This document shows positions 1 to 6,885 of a stretch of 6,993 nucleotides of DNA, one piece after another. A program made the translations under genes and the position numbers. The notes under the pieces were generated by a model. The model ran no database searches. It had not been told where the DNA came from and was given only the letters and a program-made list of their open reading frames with translations. Within the stretch, counting starts at the first letter, position 1; every line of letters starts with the position of its first letter. The stretch is from contig JAAUQA010000164.1 of NCBI GenBank assembly GCA_012032855.1, positions 1 to 6,993 on the forward strand. The letters are read 5' to 3'. This DNA comes from Candidatus Competibacteraceae bacterium. Its GTDB lineage: Bacteria > Pseudomonadota > Gammaproteobacteria > Competibacterales > Competibacteraceae.

Positions 1-809
1 CTAGCCTGTGTTCGCCCGGTGAATCCTACGGAAGCAGAGCCGATTAGCCATGTAAACGACAATAGCATTGCGAGGCGCTCGCACGTCCATTGCCATTGAA
101 ATGGAATGGTAAAGTCAGTAACAGTCGGCATGAGGAACAAGGCCAAGTACACTGGAATAGCAAATGCGCACAGCCGAACAATGGAGCGCGTGAATATTCC
201 CGCTGAAATACAGGCAAGCAATGCCCCTAGCCCAAGCGCATCGAAGTTTGAATTTGGGAGTATCCCTAGAAACTCGGTATTAACTTCAGTAAATGCAAAC
301 GGTAGGAAAAAGCGAGAGAGAATCCCGATGGCAACAAGTATGAGTACCGAATGCCGGAGGTAACGCGCAGGCACGCAAAGTATCACTGCAGGCCAGAATA
401 GATAAAATTGCTCTTCAACTGCCAGTGACCAAAAATGCGATATATGTGCATCCCACGCTTGGTTCGAAAAAAATAAAAGTTCGATAGATAAGTAATGTGC
501 CAAGCTATCGTTTCCCGTATAGGCTTGATATCAAGCAAGTAGGTGGCCAGAAGCACCGCGTAAAAGAGCGGAAAAATGCGCAGGAATCGCCGGGCATAAA
601 ATGCACGTGCCGCGAAAGCCCAATTGCTGTAGGTGCGACACCGAAGCAGGATTCCTGTGATAAGGAATCCGCTAAGGACGAAGAATAGTTGCACACCACC
701 GGGTCCCCACGGGACGACCGAAGTGATACTCTTTGGGCACCCAATGCGAATACGCAACACAGGCAACGGCTAACGCTCTGAGGCCGTCTAACTGTGGCCT
801 GTAATTCAT
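1..809 (-). pseudogene. Acyltransferase-3 (OafA/YrhL-like) membrane O-acyltransferase, 5' part, two frameshifts
   Basis: Members of this family are multi-pass inner-membrane enzymes that transfer acyl (often acetyl) groups to surface polysaccharides or other extracytoplasmic acceptors. The reading starts at ATG 809 with MNYRPQLDGLRALAVA, the typical family N-terminus, and keeps the R-x10-H motif (Arg11, His22). The frame then breaks near 705-708; the next frame gives GGVQLFFVLSGFLITG and YARRFLRIFPLFYAV. A second break lies at the A7 run 467-473, after which the first frame returns with SHFWSLAVEEQFYLFWP, a hallmark of the family, and stays open to position 1. Dropping one G/C at 705-708 and adding one A/T at 467-473 restores one continuous protein of about 270 residues, incomplete at the left edge. 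No good Shine-Dalgarno precedes ATG 809. The acyl acceptor cannot be told. It is either a decayed gene or an intact gene with two homopolymer sequencing errors. Confidence 0.85.
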
Positions 810-993
810 GAGTATAACGGGGGGAGCATTCACGAATTTTTGTCTTTGAGGTCCAACCAATAATTATTTGGTCTGTGCTCACGTTCACAATCCAGTGGCT
901 TTATAAGCACCTCGAAAAACATATTTCGGTTTTTTGCGACTACAAGGTCTCGCCAAGCCTGTGCTAGTGCAGGCGTCGAGAAAATTATTGTAC
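810..993. other. Intergenic between modC and the acyltransferase; weak hairpin
   Basis: No coding signal is visible. Downstream of the modC stop a GCCTG/CAGGC hairpin (957-961 with 970-974, 8-nt loop) could slow or end transcription, but it has only a 5-bp stem and no U tract on either strand. A second, A/T-only inverted repeat is AAAAAC/GTTTTT (915-920 with 929-934). The acyltransferase promoter should lie here, but no clear -35/-10 pair stands out. Confidence 0.3.
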
Positions 994-2121
994 TTAAGGC
1001 GCAAATAACTGTTCAGTACCCGCCAGCGCATCAGTCAGAGCAACCGCTTTAATACGAGCATAGACCAAATCGCCCGGTTTCAGTCCTAGCGTATCCCATG
1101 ATTTATGGGAAATGCGGGCAAGGATATTGTCGCCTTCGCCGTTTACCCCCAATGCGATGAATACGGTAACCTGATGGGGTGCGGTAAATTCATGACTCTG
1201 AATCCGCGCCGGCAAAGAGTTGAGAATACTGGTATCGGTAGGCGGGCGGCGTCCCAGGCTGACATCGGTGGCGAGTATCTTTACTCGCCGTCTTGTTCCC
1301 AAGGTCGCTGAATCTCCCGGCACCAGTAGATAACCGGAGCTTAAGCGCATCTCGTTTAATCCGTACACTGGATCAACACTTTCGATTAAGCCTTCCAACA
1401 CCATCGACGCTTCGGGCAGCCGTGCAAAAGGTAAATCCGGTGCAGTGAGTAATTCGGCAAGTGGCCCCGCAGCTTGAATGCGACCTTCCTTGAGCAAGAC
1501 CAGATAATCGGCCAAGCGCTCTACCTCGGTAAGATCATGGCTGACATACAGCAACGGAATAGAAAGGCTATCGTGCAACCGTTCCAGATACGGCAGGATA
1601 TCTTCTTTACTAAATCGGTCGAGCGACGCCAACGGTTCGTCCATCAGCAGCAGTTCGGGTTGAGTCAGCAATGCTCTCCCAATCGCTACCCGCTGTCGTT
1701 CGCCGCCGGATAAATTAGCCGGTGCTCTATCCAAGAGAGGTACTAAGCCGAGCAGTTCAATCACTTCGTCGAACTGCACAACACCAGGACCAGCTGCATG
1801 GCGGGTTATCCGCCGCTGTCCGTAAGTTAAATTGCCTCGTGCTGAAAGATGAGGAAACAGACTGGGTTCTTGGAAAACATAACCAATCGGACGGCGATGT
1901 GTCGGCCGGAAGGTATGTTCATCTTGCCAGACCTCCTGGCCGACCTGAAGAAACCCAGGCAATCGGGTCAGGCCGGCAATGCAACGCAGTACTGTGGTTT
2001 TACCACAACCAGAGTGACCGAATAGCGCCGTCACGCCCTGTGGTGGGGCTTGGAAATCAACCGATAGGTTAAATTCGCCAATTGACCCGTGAAACTGCGC
2101 CGTAATGACGCCATCACTCAC
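994..2121 (-). CDS. modC: Molybdate ABC transporter ATP-binding protein ModC
   Basis: Cytoplasmic ATPase that powers molybdate import through ModB. From the GTG start at 2121 it is 375 residues, normal for ModC. In order: Walker [10 protein letters not shown] (35-43), Q-loop Gln84 in [16 protein letters not shown] signature LSGGERQR (137-144), Walker B LLLMDEP (157-163), D-loop LASLD (164-168), and switch His195 in YVSHD. The C-terminal part, about residues 290-360 ([12 protein letters not shown] to [12 protein letters not shown]), looks like the Mop/TOBE molybdate-binding domain that separates ModC from other ABC ATPases. The GTG start overlaps the modB stop in GTGA, indicating translational coupling. 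The frame is open a further 34 codons upstream, but those lie inside modB and read as non-protein ([15 protein letters not shown]...), so they are excluded. All catalytic motifs are intact. Confidence 0.96.
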   Translation of the reverse strand: MSDGVITAQFHGSIGEFNLSVDFQAPPQGVTALFGHSGCGKTTVLRCIAGLTRLPGFLQVGQEVWQDEHTFRPTHRRPIGYVFQEPSLFPHLSARGNLTYGQRRITRHAAGPGVVQFDEVIELLGLVPLLDRAPANLSGGERQRVAIGRALLTQPELLLMDEPLASLDRFSKEDILPYLERLHDSLSIPLLYVSHDLTEVERLADYLVLLKEGRIQAAGPLAELLTAPDLPFARLPEASMVLEGLIESVDPVYGLNEMRLSSGYLLVPGDSATLGTRRRVKILATDVSLGRRPPTDTSILNSLPARIQSHEFTAPHQVTVFIALGVNGEGDNILARISHKSWDTLGLKPGDLVYARIKAVALTDALAGTEQLFAP

Positions 2122-2783
2122 GATGTCACCCGGCCCAGGCGTTTTTCTATTGTCATCATCGTCAAGATGACAATGAACGCAAAGATCAACATACCTCCGG
2201 CCAGCAGATGCGCTTGGTCCCATTGCAGGGTTTCCACATAGTCATATATGGCGATAGACAGCACCTTGGTTTCGCCGGGGATATTGCCGCCAATCATTAG
2301 CACCACGCCGAACTCACCGACAGTATGGGCGAAACCGAGCACCGCGCCGGTCAGAAAACCCGGTCGTGCTAGAGGCAAGGCAACGCTGAAAAAGGTGTCT
2401 AGCGGAGAAGCGCCGAGCGTCGCCGCGACTTCTAACGGACGGTCACCGAACGCTTCAAAAGCATTGCGGATGGGTTGCACAACGAAGGGCATGGAATAGA
2501 TCACCGACCCGATCACCAAACCCTCGAACGTGAATGCTAAGGTTTGCCCACCGAATTGTTGCGCGATCCAACCCCCCGGGCCTGAGGGTCCCAGAGCGAT
2601 TAATAAATAGAATCCCAATACCGTAGGCGGCAATACCAACGGTAGGGCGACAACGGCCCCGACTGCCTCTTTCCACCACGCTGCTGAGCGCGCCAACCAC
2701 CACGCTAGCGGCGTACCGACGATCAGCAACAATACAGTGGTGGTAATCGCCAGTTCGATGGTTAAGAGAATGGTTTGCCACAC
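2118..2783 (-). CDS. modB: Molybdate ABC transporter permease ModB
   Basis: Inner-membrane channel subunit for molybdate (and probably tungstate) import. It is 221 residues with about five hydrophobic membrane segments (roughly 4-30, 40-65, 84-104, 141-165, 193-210). The cytoplasmic EAA loop that docks onto ModC is clear at about 118-141 ([22 protein letters not shown], split here as [10 protein letters not shown] then [12 protein letters not shown]), followed by the conserved [15 protein letters not shown] stretch (153-167). The start is the GTG at 2783, encoding [12 protein letters not shown], which matches usual ModB N-termini; an in-frame stop lies six codons upstream. Shine-Dalgarno pairing is weak. 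It follows modA after about 51 nt and overlaps modC by 4 nt, as expected for a modABC operon. Confidence 0.96.
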   Translation of the reverse strand: MWQTILLTIELAITTTVLLLIVGTPLAWWLARSAAWWKEAVGAVVALPLVLPPTVLGFYLLIALGPSGPGGWIAQQFGGQTLAFTFEGLVIGSVIYSMPFVVQPIRNAFEAFGDRPLEVAATLGASPLDTFFSVALPLARPGFLTGAVLGFAHTVGEFGVVLMIGGNIPGETKVLSIAIYDYVETLQWDQAHLLAGGMLIFAFIVILTMMTIEKRLGRVTS

Positions 2784-2834
2784 AGCATATGTCTCGGCTT
2801 ATTCAAGCTGAGGTTACGTGTTACGTAATATTGA

Positions 2835-3588
2835 TTATTCGCTAACATCGTAACCATACTGTTCAATTAGCGCTCTTGCGGTTGGGCTTTTAAGAAAAGC
2901 GAGAAATGCCTGACTGGCTTCGTCATCAGCTCCGTTCATCAGAAGCACGGCATCTTGACGAATAGGCTCATAATAGTGGGTCGGGACTATCCAGTGCGAC
3001 CCCTCGTCCGGCTTCAGAAGTTGAGATAACGCGATAAAGCCGAGTTCGGCGTTTACCCGTTGCTACGAACTGATAGGTCTGTGCGATGTTGTTTCCCTGC
3101 ACGATTTTCGAGTTCAGCACTTCGTAAAGCTTAAGCTGTTTCATGACTTGGACGGCGGCGGCACCGTAGGGCGCAAAACCGGGGTTAGCGATAGCGATCT
3201 TATTAAATCGGTTTGCGGACAGAACCTCCGCACCACTCACTAAGTTCGGGTCTTTGCTCCATAGCACGAGCTTACCGATTGCGTAGGTGAAACGGCTATC
3301 GGCTACGGCATAACCCTGCGCTGCGGCTTTGGCGGGTCGTGCTTGATCAGCCGCTAGAAACACCTCAAAAGGCGCGGCTTGGGTGATTTGCGTGTAAATC
3401 TGGCCCGTCGAACCGAAGCTTAGGGATACCGTGTGTTCGGTCTCTTGCTCGAAACGCCGAGCAATCTCTTTAGCGGCCTCGGTAAAATTCGCAGCGACGG
3501 CAACTACCGCGTCGCCTGCAACGGCGGTATTTACCAATAACTGGCCATATAACACCATCCAAGGTAAACGCTGCAATATGCGTTTCAA
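2835..3588 (-). pseudogene. modA: Molybdate-binding periplasmic protein ModA, frameshifted near its C-terminal third
   Basis: ModA captures molybdate in the periplasm and delivers it to ModBC. The start is TTG at 3588, supported by a GGAG six bases upstream. Residues 1-24 form a signal peptide ending near NTAVA, and the mature protein begins GDAVVAVAANFTEA. Family motifs follow: LSFGSTGQIYTQI (57-69), APFEVFLAADQARP (72-85), and NPGFAPYGAAAVQVM (135-149). After VATG (residue 178) the frame changes: as read, 28 unrelated residues follow to a stop at 2968. One extra T in the plus-strand TTT at 3052-3054 explains this. Removing it restores NAELGFIALSQLL, HWIVPTHYYEPIRQDAVLL and the end EQYGYDVSE with TAA at 2835, giving about 250 residues, the normal ModA length. 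As written, the second lobe is incomplete and binding would probably fail. The perfect continuation in the other frame suggests either a sequencing error or a very recent mutation. Confidence 0.93.
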
Positions 3589-3594
3589 GGGGTT

Positions 3595-3598
3595 CTCC
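3595..3598 (-). promoter_or_regulatory. Shine-Dalgarno site for modA
   Basis: On the minus strand GGAG lies six bases before the TTG at 3588. It is the main reason for accepting a TTG start, together with the signal peptide that begins there. I saw no ModE-type palindrome (TATAT-rich arms) and no recognisable Moco riboswitch upstream. Confidence 0.65.
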
Positions 3599-3899
3599 AG
3601 GGTGCATTCAAAATCGATAGTGAACCGTTCTAAGCTAGCCGATCTTCGAATAAAAACAGCATTGAGCCGATGCTCTTCATCAGAACACTCATACTAATGA
3701 CAGACTTGCAGCAAAAAAAAAGCCAATAGCAATGATAGTCATGAGCTTGGCGGTGAAACGCTGAACGGCATTGGTTCTTAAAGGTAATCATCAATGGGAG
3801 GTCTTTAATTTGCATGGCAGCGGTCGATGAACAGGGCTTGCGATGTACTAAGATAGAGCAGTTGGATGTCTATGATGAAGCAAAGGGGAGCGGATTATT
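3599..3899. other. Intergenic region upstream of modA; doubtful small membrane peptide
   Basis: This stretch should hold the modABC promoter, but no convincing -35/-10 pair is seen. On the minus strand a short frame from ATG 3742 to TGA 3689 encodes 17 residues, MTIIAIGFFFAASLSLV, resembling a membrane segment. The same frame reads RTNAVQRFTAKL just before that ATG, which looks protein-like but has no start codon of its own. A one-base deletion near 3780 would join it to an upstream ATG at 3791 or 3815. A run of nine A (3713-3721) lies within it. There is no Shine-Dalgarno for any of these starts. It may be a gene remnant or noise. Confidence 0.3.
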
Positions 3900-3925
3900 G
3901 GGGACCGCAACTATCCACAGTCCCC
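3900..3925 (-). terminator. Hairpin after the repeat-protein gene, possible terminator
   Basis: GGGGAC at 3900-3905 pairs with GTCCCC at 3920-3925. On the minus-strand RNA the stem can extend inward by four more pairs, three of them G-U, leaving a 6-nt loop. It begins about 10 nt after the stop codon at 3936. There is no U tract after it, only AATAAT, so intrinsic termination is uncertain; it could instead protect the 3' end of the mRNA. Confidence 0.4.
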
Positions 3926-3935
3926 GGAGTTAGGA

Positions 3936-4355
3936 CTATTTAACCAGTTTTTTGACCTGATCTTCAGCGGCATCCTTCATCATCTTGTCGCCCTGTTCTT
4001 TGGCGGCATCCATCGCTGCGTCCTTGGCCATATCGGTTGCATCGTCTGTACCTGGGATTGAAGGCATTTCCGGCTTGGCTGACTCGACGGACGGAATCTT
4101 GCTTTCCATCCCTCCAGTGGCGGCGTCCATCGCTTGATCCTTGGCCATATCAGTCGCTTGGTCCTTAACCATGTCGGTCGCCTGATCTTGGACGCCTTCC
4201 ATAGCCTTATCTTTGGCCATGTCCATTGCCTTGTCTTGTGCCTCTCCCATAGCTGCATCCGCTGCTTTGGATACCGGATCGGAAGCCCAGAGCGCGCCGG
4301 TATTAGCCAACATTAGACCTACGGCAATCGTCAACAGTGGTTTTAGTAATCGCAT
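3936..4355 (-). CDS. Secreted protein of 8-residue Asp/Ala/Met/Lys repeats, function unknown
   Basis: I do not recognise a named family. The 139-residue protein starts at ATG 4355, with AGGAG eight bases upstream. Residues 1-24 (MRLLKPLLTIAVGLMLANTG then ALWA) are a typical Sec signal peptide with cleavage near 24/25, so it is probably periplasmic or exported. The mature part has two repeat blocks in 8-residue register: residues 33-80 (six units such as DKAMDMAK, DQATDMVK, DQATDMAK) and 104-135 (four units such as DDATDMAK, DAAMDAAK). A Pro/Ser-containing linker (about 81-103) separates them. There is no Cys in the mature part, no aromatic residue after Trp23, and much Met. It is strongly helix-prone and charged, reminiscent of LEA-type or apolipoprotein-like helices but with a different period. 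A role in stress protection, metal or membrane binding would be a guess. It has its own promoter and is divergent from the kinase gene. Confidence 0.85.
   Translation of the reverse strand: MRLLKPLLTIAVGLMLANTGALWASDPVSKAADAAMGEAQDKAMDMAKDKAMEGVQDQATDMVKDQATDMAKDQAMDAATGGMESKIPSVESAKPEMPSIPGTDDATDMAKDAAMDAAKEQGDKMMKDAAEDQVKKLVK
3951..4046 (-). repeat. Second block of four 8-residue coding repeats
   Basis: Encodes residues 104-135: DDATDMAK, DAAMDAAK, EQGDKMMK, DAAEDQVK. The first two units match the first block closely and the last two are degenerate but keep the 8-residue register and the terminal Lys. Confidence 0.6.
4116..4259 (-). repeat. Block of six degenerate 24-bp coding repeats
   Basis: Encodes residues 33-80 of the secreted repeat protein as six 8-residue units with consensus D-[KQ]-A-[MT]-D-M-[AV]-K. 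At the DNA level the plus strand repeats variants of TTGGCCAT(A/G)TC about every 24 bp or multiples of it (for example near 4141 and 4213). The copies have diverged at third positions, so the array is not a recent slippage product. Confidence 0.75.
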
Positions 4356-4377
4356 GTTTCAGTCTCCTACACTATTC

Positions 4378-4405
4378 ATTATGAAAAACTCAGGCAGCGC
4401 ACCAA
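4378..4405 (-). promoter_or_regulatory. Probable sigma-70 promoter of the repeat-protein gene
   Basis: On the minus strand, -35 TTGGTG (4400-4405) and -10 CATAAT (4378-4383) are 16 bp apart, which places the transcript start about 15-20 nt before the ATG, just ahead of the AGGAG. A strong Shine-Dalgarno-like AGGAGGTG lies just upstream of the -35 with no credible gene after it. The remainder of the 4356-4557 spacer between this gene and the divergent kinase shows no real gene; open frames there look like noise. Confidence 0.45.
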
Positions 4406-4557
4406 GTAAACACCTCCTGGCGCATAACCCACATTAATCATACACCCTGGTTCACATTGCCGTTCGGCAAGAATGGATGTCCGGTGGACAAACGCTTGTT
4501 GAACGCTATCATCAAAGCAAACCACAATCCGCTCAACAACACGGTGTCCGTCGCTCA

Positions 4558-5829
4558 ATGGACCATTCGCCCCAAGACCTTTTACGCAAGCTTTTTGATG
4601 CTGCAATCGCTTCAGCTCAACCTGCCCTGTGCGTTCCAGCGTATCTCCCACCTCCCCCCAAGGGACGCGCTATTATTATTGGCGCCGGTAAAGGATCAGC
4701 AGCAATGGCTTGTGCGGTCGAGGATCATTGGCCCGGTCCTTTAGCGGGTTTGGTGGTTACCCGTTACGGCTACGGGGTTCCCTGTCGGCAGGTTGAAATT
4801 GTCGAGGCTGCTCATCCGGTGCCGGACTCCGCCGGGTTAAAGGCAGCCGAGCGCATACTGGGTTTAGTGCAAGGCTTAACCGCCGATGATTTAGTGCTTT
4901 GTCTGATTTCCGGTGGCGGTTCGGCGTTATTGCCGTTGCCGCTTGATGGCTTGAGTTTGGATGACAAACAGAACATCAGCCGAGCATTGTTAAAGTGTGG
5001 CGCTTCAATTTCAGAAATGAACTGTGTGCGTCGGCATCTATCCGGCATCAAAGGCGGACGGCTAGCCGCCGCTTGTTATCCGGCGCGAGTAGTCAATCTG
5101 TTGATCTCCGATGTGCCGGGTGACGATCCGATCAACATCGCTTCCGGTCCCACGCTCGGCGATCCGACGACCTGTACCGATGCGCTTGCGATTGTTGATC
5201 GCTATAAAATCGACTTACCACCAGTTGCCAGAGAACAGCTGATCAGCGGTCGCGGCGAGACGATTAAACCGGATGATCCGCGTCTTGCCAGCATTGAGAC
5301 ACACTTGGTGGCAACGCCGCAAAGGGCGCTTGAAGCGGCAGCTGCTACCGCCCGAGCGGCCAACATTCCCGCGTTCATTCTCAGCGACCGCATAGAGGGT
5401 GAAGCTCGCGATGTCGGTAGCGTGCTGGCAGGCATCGCTCTGCAAGTCGCAGAGCGAGGAGAGCCGTTCCCACGACCCTGCGTTTTGCTTTCCGGTGGTG
5501 AAGCAACTGTGACAGTGCGCGGCACTGGGCGTGGCGGGCCCAACGTGGAATTTCTGTTGGCGCTGGCTGTAGCCCTTAAAGGTGCGCCGGGAATTTATGC
5601 CATCGCGGGCGATACCGATGGTGTCGATGGCCTAGAGGAGATCGCGGGCGCTCAGCTCACCCCTGATACTTCGGAACGCGCTTGGCGGCGGGGGATCAAC
5701 CCGCTGGAGCGCCTTGAAGATAATGACGGGCATGGGTTCTTCAAAACCCTGGGAGATTCGGTGATTACTGGACCTACCCTGACTAATGTGAACGATTTTC
5801 GCGCAATTTTGATTTGCGAGACCGATTAA
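4558..5829 (+). CDS. gckA: Glycerate 2-kinase (MOFRL family; often misannotated hydroxypyruvate reductase)
   Basis: Phosphorylates D-glycerate with ATP to 2-phosphoglycerate in the cytoplasm, feeding glycerate from glyoxylate, serine-cycle or sugar-acid metabolism into lower glycolysis. From ATG 4558 (MDHSPQDLLRKLFDAAI) it is 423 residues, matching the family; the frame is open back to ATG 4477, but that extension is low-complexity (MSGGQTLVERYHQSKPQSAQ...) and not family-like. The N-terminal DUF4147 domain shows IIIGAGKGSAAMA (39-51, with Lys45 in the position of the catalytic Lys), LISGGGSALL (116-125), MNCVRRHLSGIKGGRLA (154-170) and LISDVPGDDPINIASGPT (182-199). The MOFRL domain shows VLLSGGEATV (309-318), GRGGPNVEFLLALA (324-337), AIAGDTDGVDG (348-358) and GPTLTNVNDFRAILI (405-419). 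The usual GRGGRNQE reads GRGGPNVE here, a mild variant. The Shine-Dalgarno is weak. It converges on, and overlaps by 4 nt, the recombinase gene. Confidence 0.93.
   Translation: MDHSPQDLLRKLFDAAIASAQPALCVPAYLPPPPKGRAIIIGAGKGSAAMACAVEDHWPGPLAGLVVTRYGYGVPCRQVEIVEAAHPVPDSAGLKAAERILGLVQGLTADDLVLCLISGGGSALLPLPLDGLSLDDKQNISRALLKCGASISEMNCVRRHLSGIKGGRLAAACYPARVVNLLISDVPGDDPINIASGPTLGDPTTCTDALAIVDRYKIDLPPVAREQLISGRGETIKPDDPRLASIETHLVATPQRALEAAAATARAANIPAFILSDRIEGEARDVGSVLAGIALQVAERGEPFPRPCVLLSGGEATVTVRGTGRGGPNVEFLLALAVALKGAPGIYAIAGDTDGVDGLEEIAGAQLTPDTSERAWRRGINPLERLEDNDGHGFFKTLGDSVITGPTLTNVNDFRAILICETD
5826..5829. other. Overlapping convergent stop codons (TTAA)
   Basis: The kinase TAA occupies 5827-5829 and the recombinase TAA is the complement of 5826-5828, so the self-complementary TTAA serves both genes. 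There is no room for a terminator between them; transcripts must run antisense into the neighbour or end within a coding region. Confidence 0.95.
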
Positions 5830-6833
5830 AACAGGCCGGCTAACGGATTATCGCTAAACAACCGTGCATCACGGATGTAGCGATCCAGAATCGCGTTGGT
5901 CTTATGCCCGGAAATTTTCTTAATCTGCCAATGCGGAGCGCCGTTTAGTGCTGCTGAAGTACAGAACCCGGCACGTAGAGAATGGCCCGAGTAAAGTTCC
6001 GCTGACAAGCCGACGGCAGCACTCCGTTGCTTGACAATCACCGCTACAGCATGGCCGGTAAGGGCTTTTTGACCGATTTGACCGTGTTTGTTAATGGGAC
6101 GAAACAACGGTATCGGTGTACTGTCGGTTGCCGAGCCGATTAACTGGTCCAACCAGTCTTGGAGCGCCCTGACCGGACAGACCGAACCTCGCGCATAGGG
6201 AATCCCAATGGAACGCCCCTGCCCCTCTTGATCGGTTTTAGAACGGCGGACTGTTAAGGTGAGTCCGGGTTCGCCGAATTGAACATCGGCAGTGGTCAAG
6301 GCTACTAATTCCGAACGGCGCAACGCTCCGGCAAAACCAATCAACAACAAGGCCCGATCTCTCATATCGCGTGGCGAATCCCCTAAAACCCGCACGATTT
6401 GCAATAGATCGTCGCGTAATGTCGGGGCTACTTGGCGTTGTGCTATCCCGCGTCGGTGTCGGATGCCGCGTAATACGGTCCTGACTAAATCGGTTTTGGC
6501 TGGATTTTCCAATCCCAAACTGGTGTGCGCGCGCCCTACACTGACAACCCAGCGAGCTAAGGTTGCTGGTGCATGGGTTTCACCATGAAAGGCCAAATAT
6601 TCAGCCAATTGTTCCGGTTTACACGGCAAGCATCCGCCCCATGCCAAATAACGCTGCAGATCCTCCTGATACGCTCTGCGTGTATTGTCAGCCGTGGCCG
6701 CCTGAACGTATTGGGTTACGATAGCTGTTTGAGTAAGATTTCCACTTGTTTTTATTTCTGTTAATTTTTTGTTATTTATTGCCATATTATTATTAATCAC
6801 ATTCTTTTGTCTTTTTATTCGTTTTGCGCACAT
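5826..6833 (-). CDS. Cre-like tyrosine recombinase / integrase
   Basis: Site-specific recombinase that cuts and rejoins DNA through a 3'-phosphotyrosine. It is 335 residues from ATG 6833. About residues 35-130 form the core-binding (SAM-like) domain (DNTRRAYQEDLQRYLAW, ARWVVSVGRAHTSLG), and 140-335 the catalytic domain. All six active-site residues are visible: Arg172 in GALRRSELVAL, Lys199 in RRSKTDQEG, His284 and Arg287 in YSGHSLRAGF, His310 in ISGHKTN, and the nucleophile Tyr319 in DRYIRD. The SGHSLRAG box resembles Cre (SGHSARVG) more than XerC/D. The integron-integrase-specific insertion is absent. The first 30 residues are Lys/Asn/Ile-rich and encoded by AT-rich DNA unlike the rest; ATG 6785 (Met17) is an alternative start, and neither start has a Shine-Dalgarno. 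A lox-like site lies about 40 bp upstream. The stop overlaps that of the kinase gene. Confidence 0.95.
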   Translation of the reverse strand: MCAKRIKRQKNVINNNMAINNKKLTEIKTSGNLTQTAIVTQYVQAATADNTRRAYQEDLQRYLAWGGCLPCKPEQLAEYLAFHGETHAPATLARWVVSVGRAHTSLGLENPAKTDLVRTVLRGIRHRRGIAQRQVAPTLRDDLLQIVRVLGDSPRDMRDRALLLIGFAGALRRSELVALTTADVQFGEPGLTLTVRRSKTDQEGQGRSIGIPYARGSVCPVRALQDWLDQLIGSATDSTPIPLFRPINKHGQIGQKALTGHAVAVIVKQRSAAVGLSAELYSGHSLRAGFCTSAALNGAPHWQIKKISGHKTNAILDRYIRDARLFSDNPLAGLF

Positions 6834-6856
6834 TTTATATGAACATAATTACTATT

Positions 6857-6885
6857 AGTATAGCGCATAGTATAACCTTCGGTAA
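6857..6885 (-). promoter_or_regulatory. Possible promoter of the recombinase gene
   Basis: On the minus strand, -10 TATACT (6857-6862; five of six consensus bases) is 17 bp from a weak -35 TTACCG (6880-6885). This would start the transcript about 17 nt before ATG 6833. A second TATACT (6869-6874) lies 12 bp upstream. The -35 lies within the inverted-repeat site at 6871-6907, so recombinase bound there would block it; autoregulation is inferred. Confidence 0.4.

Noticed and set aside
957..974. Strong terminator after modC
   Set aside because: The stem is only 5 bp and there is no U tract on either strand; noted only as a weak hairpin.
2122..2223. Upstream extension of modC to a start at 2223
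   Set aside because: The extra 34 codons lie inside modB, encode a non-family sequence, and the GTG at 2121 overlapping the modB stop is the standard coupled start.
2831..2845. Second lox-like arm: TTCGCTAA at 2838-2845 matches the right arm at 11 of 15 positions when extended
   Set aside because: It lies in the modA 3' coding end and has no partner arm at the required spacing; probably chance.
3589..3899. ModE operator or Moco riboswitch upstream of modA
   Set aside because: No TATAT-type palindrome and no recognisable structured Moco motif was found by eye; molybdate control remains undocumented here.
4116..4259. CRISPR array or tandem non-coding repeat
   Set aside because: The roughly 24-bp periodicity is explained by codons of an 8-residue protein repeat, with no unique spacers between copies.
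4477..4557. Longer N-terminus for the glycerate kinase from ATG 4477
   Set aside because: The 27 extra residues are Gln/His/Arg-rich and not family-like, while ATG 4558 gives the usual length and N-terminus.
4379..4651. 90-residue minus-strand frame spanning the spacer and the kinase start
   Set aside because: It overlaps the conserved kinase N-terminus, has no family features, and its end lies in the promoter of the repeat protein.
5826..6833. Integron integrase with attI and cassette array
   Set aside because: The extra helix region of IntI is absent, sequence style is Cre-like, and no attC-like cassette sites are visible in the window.
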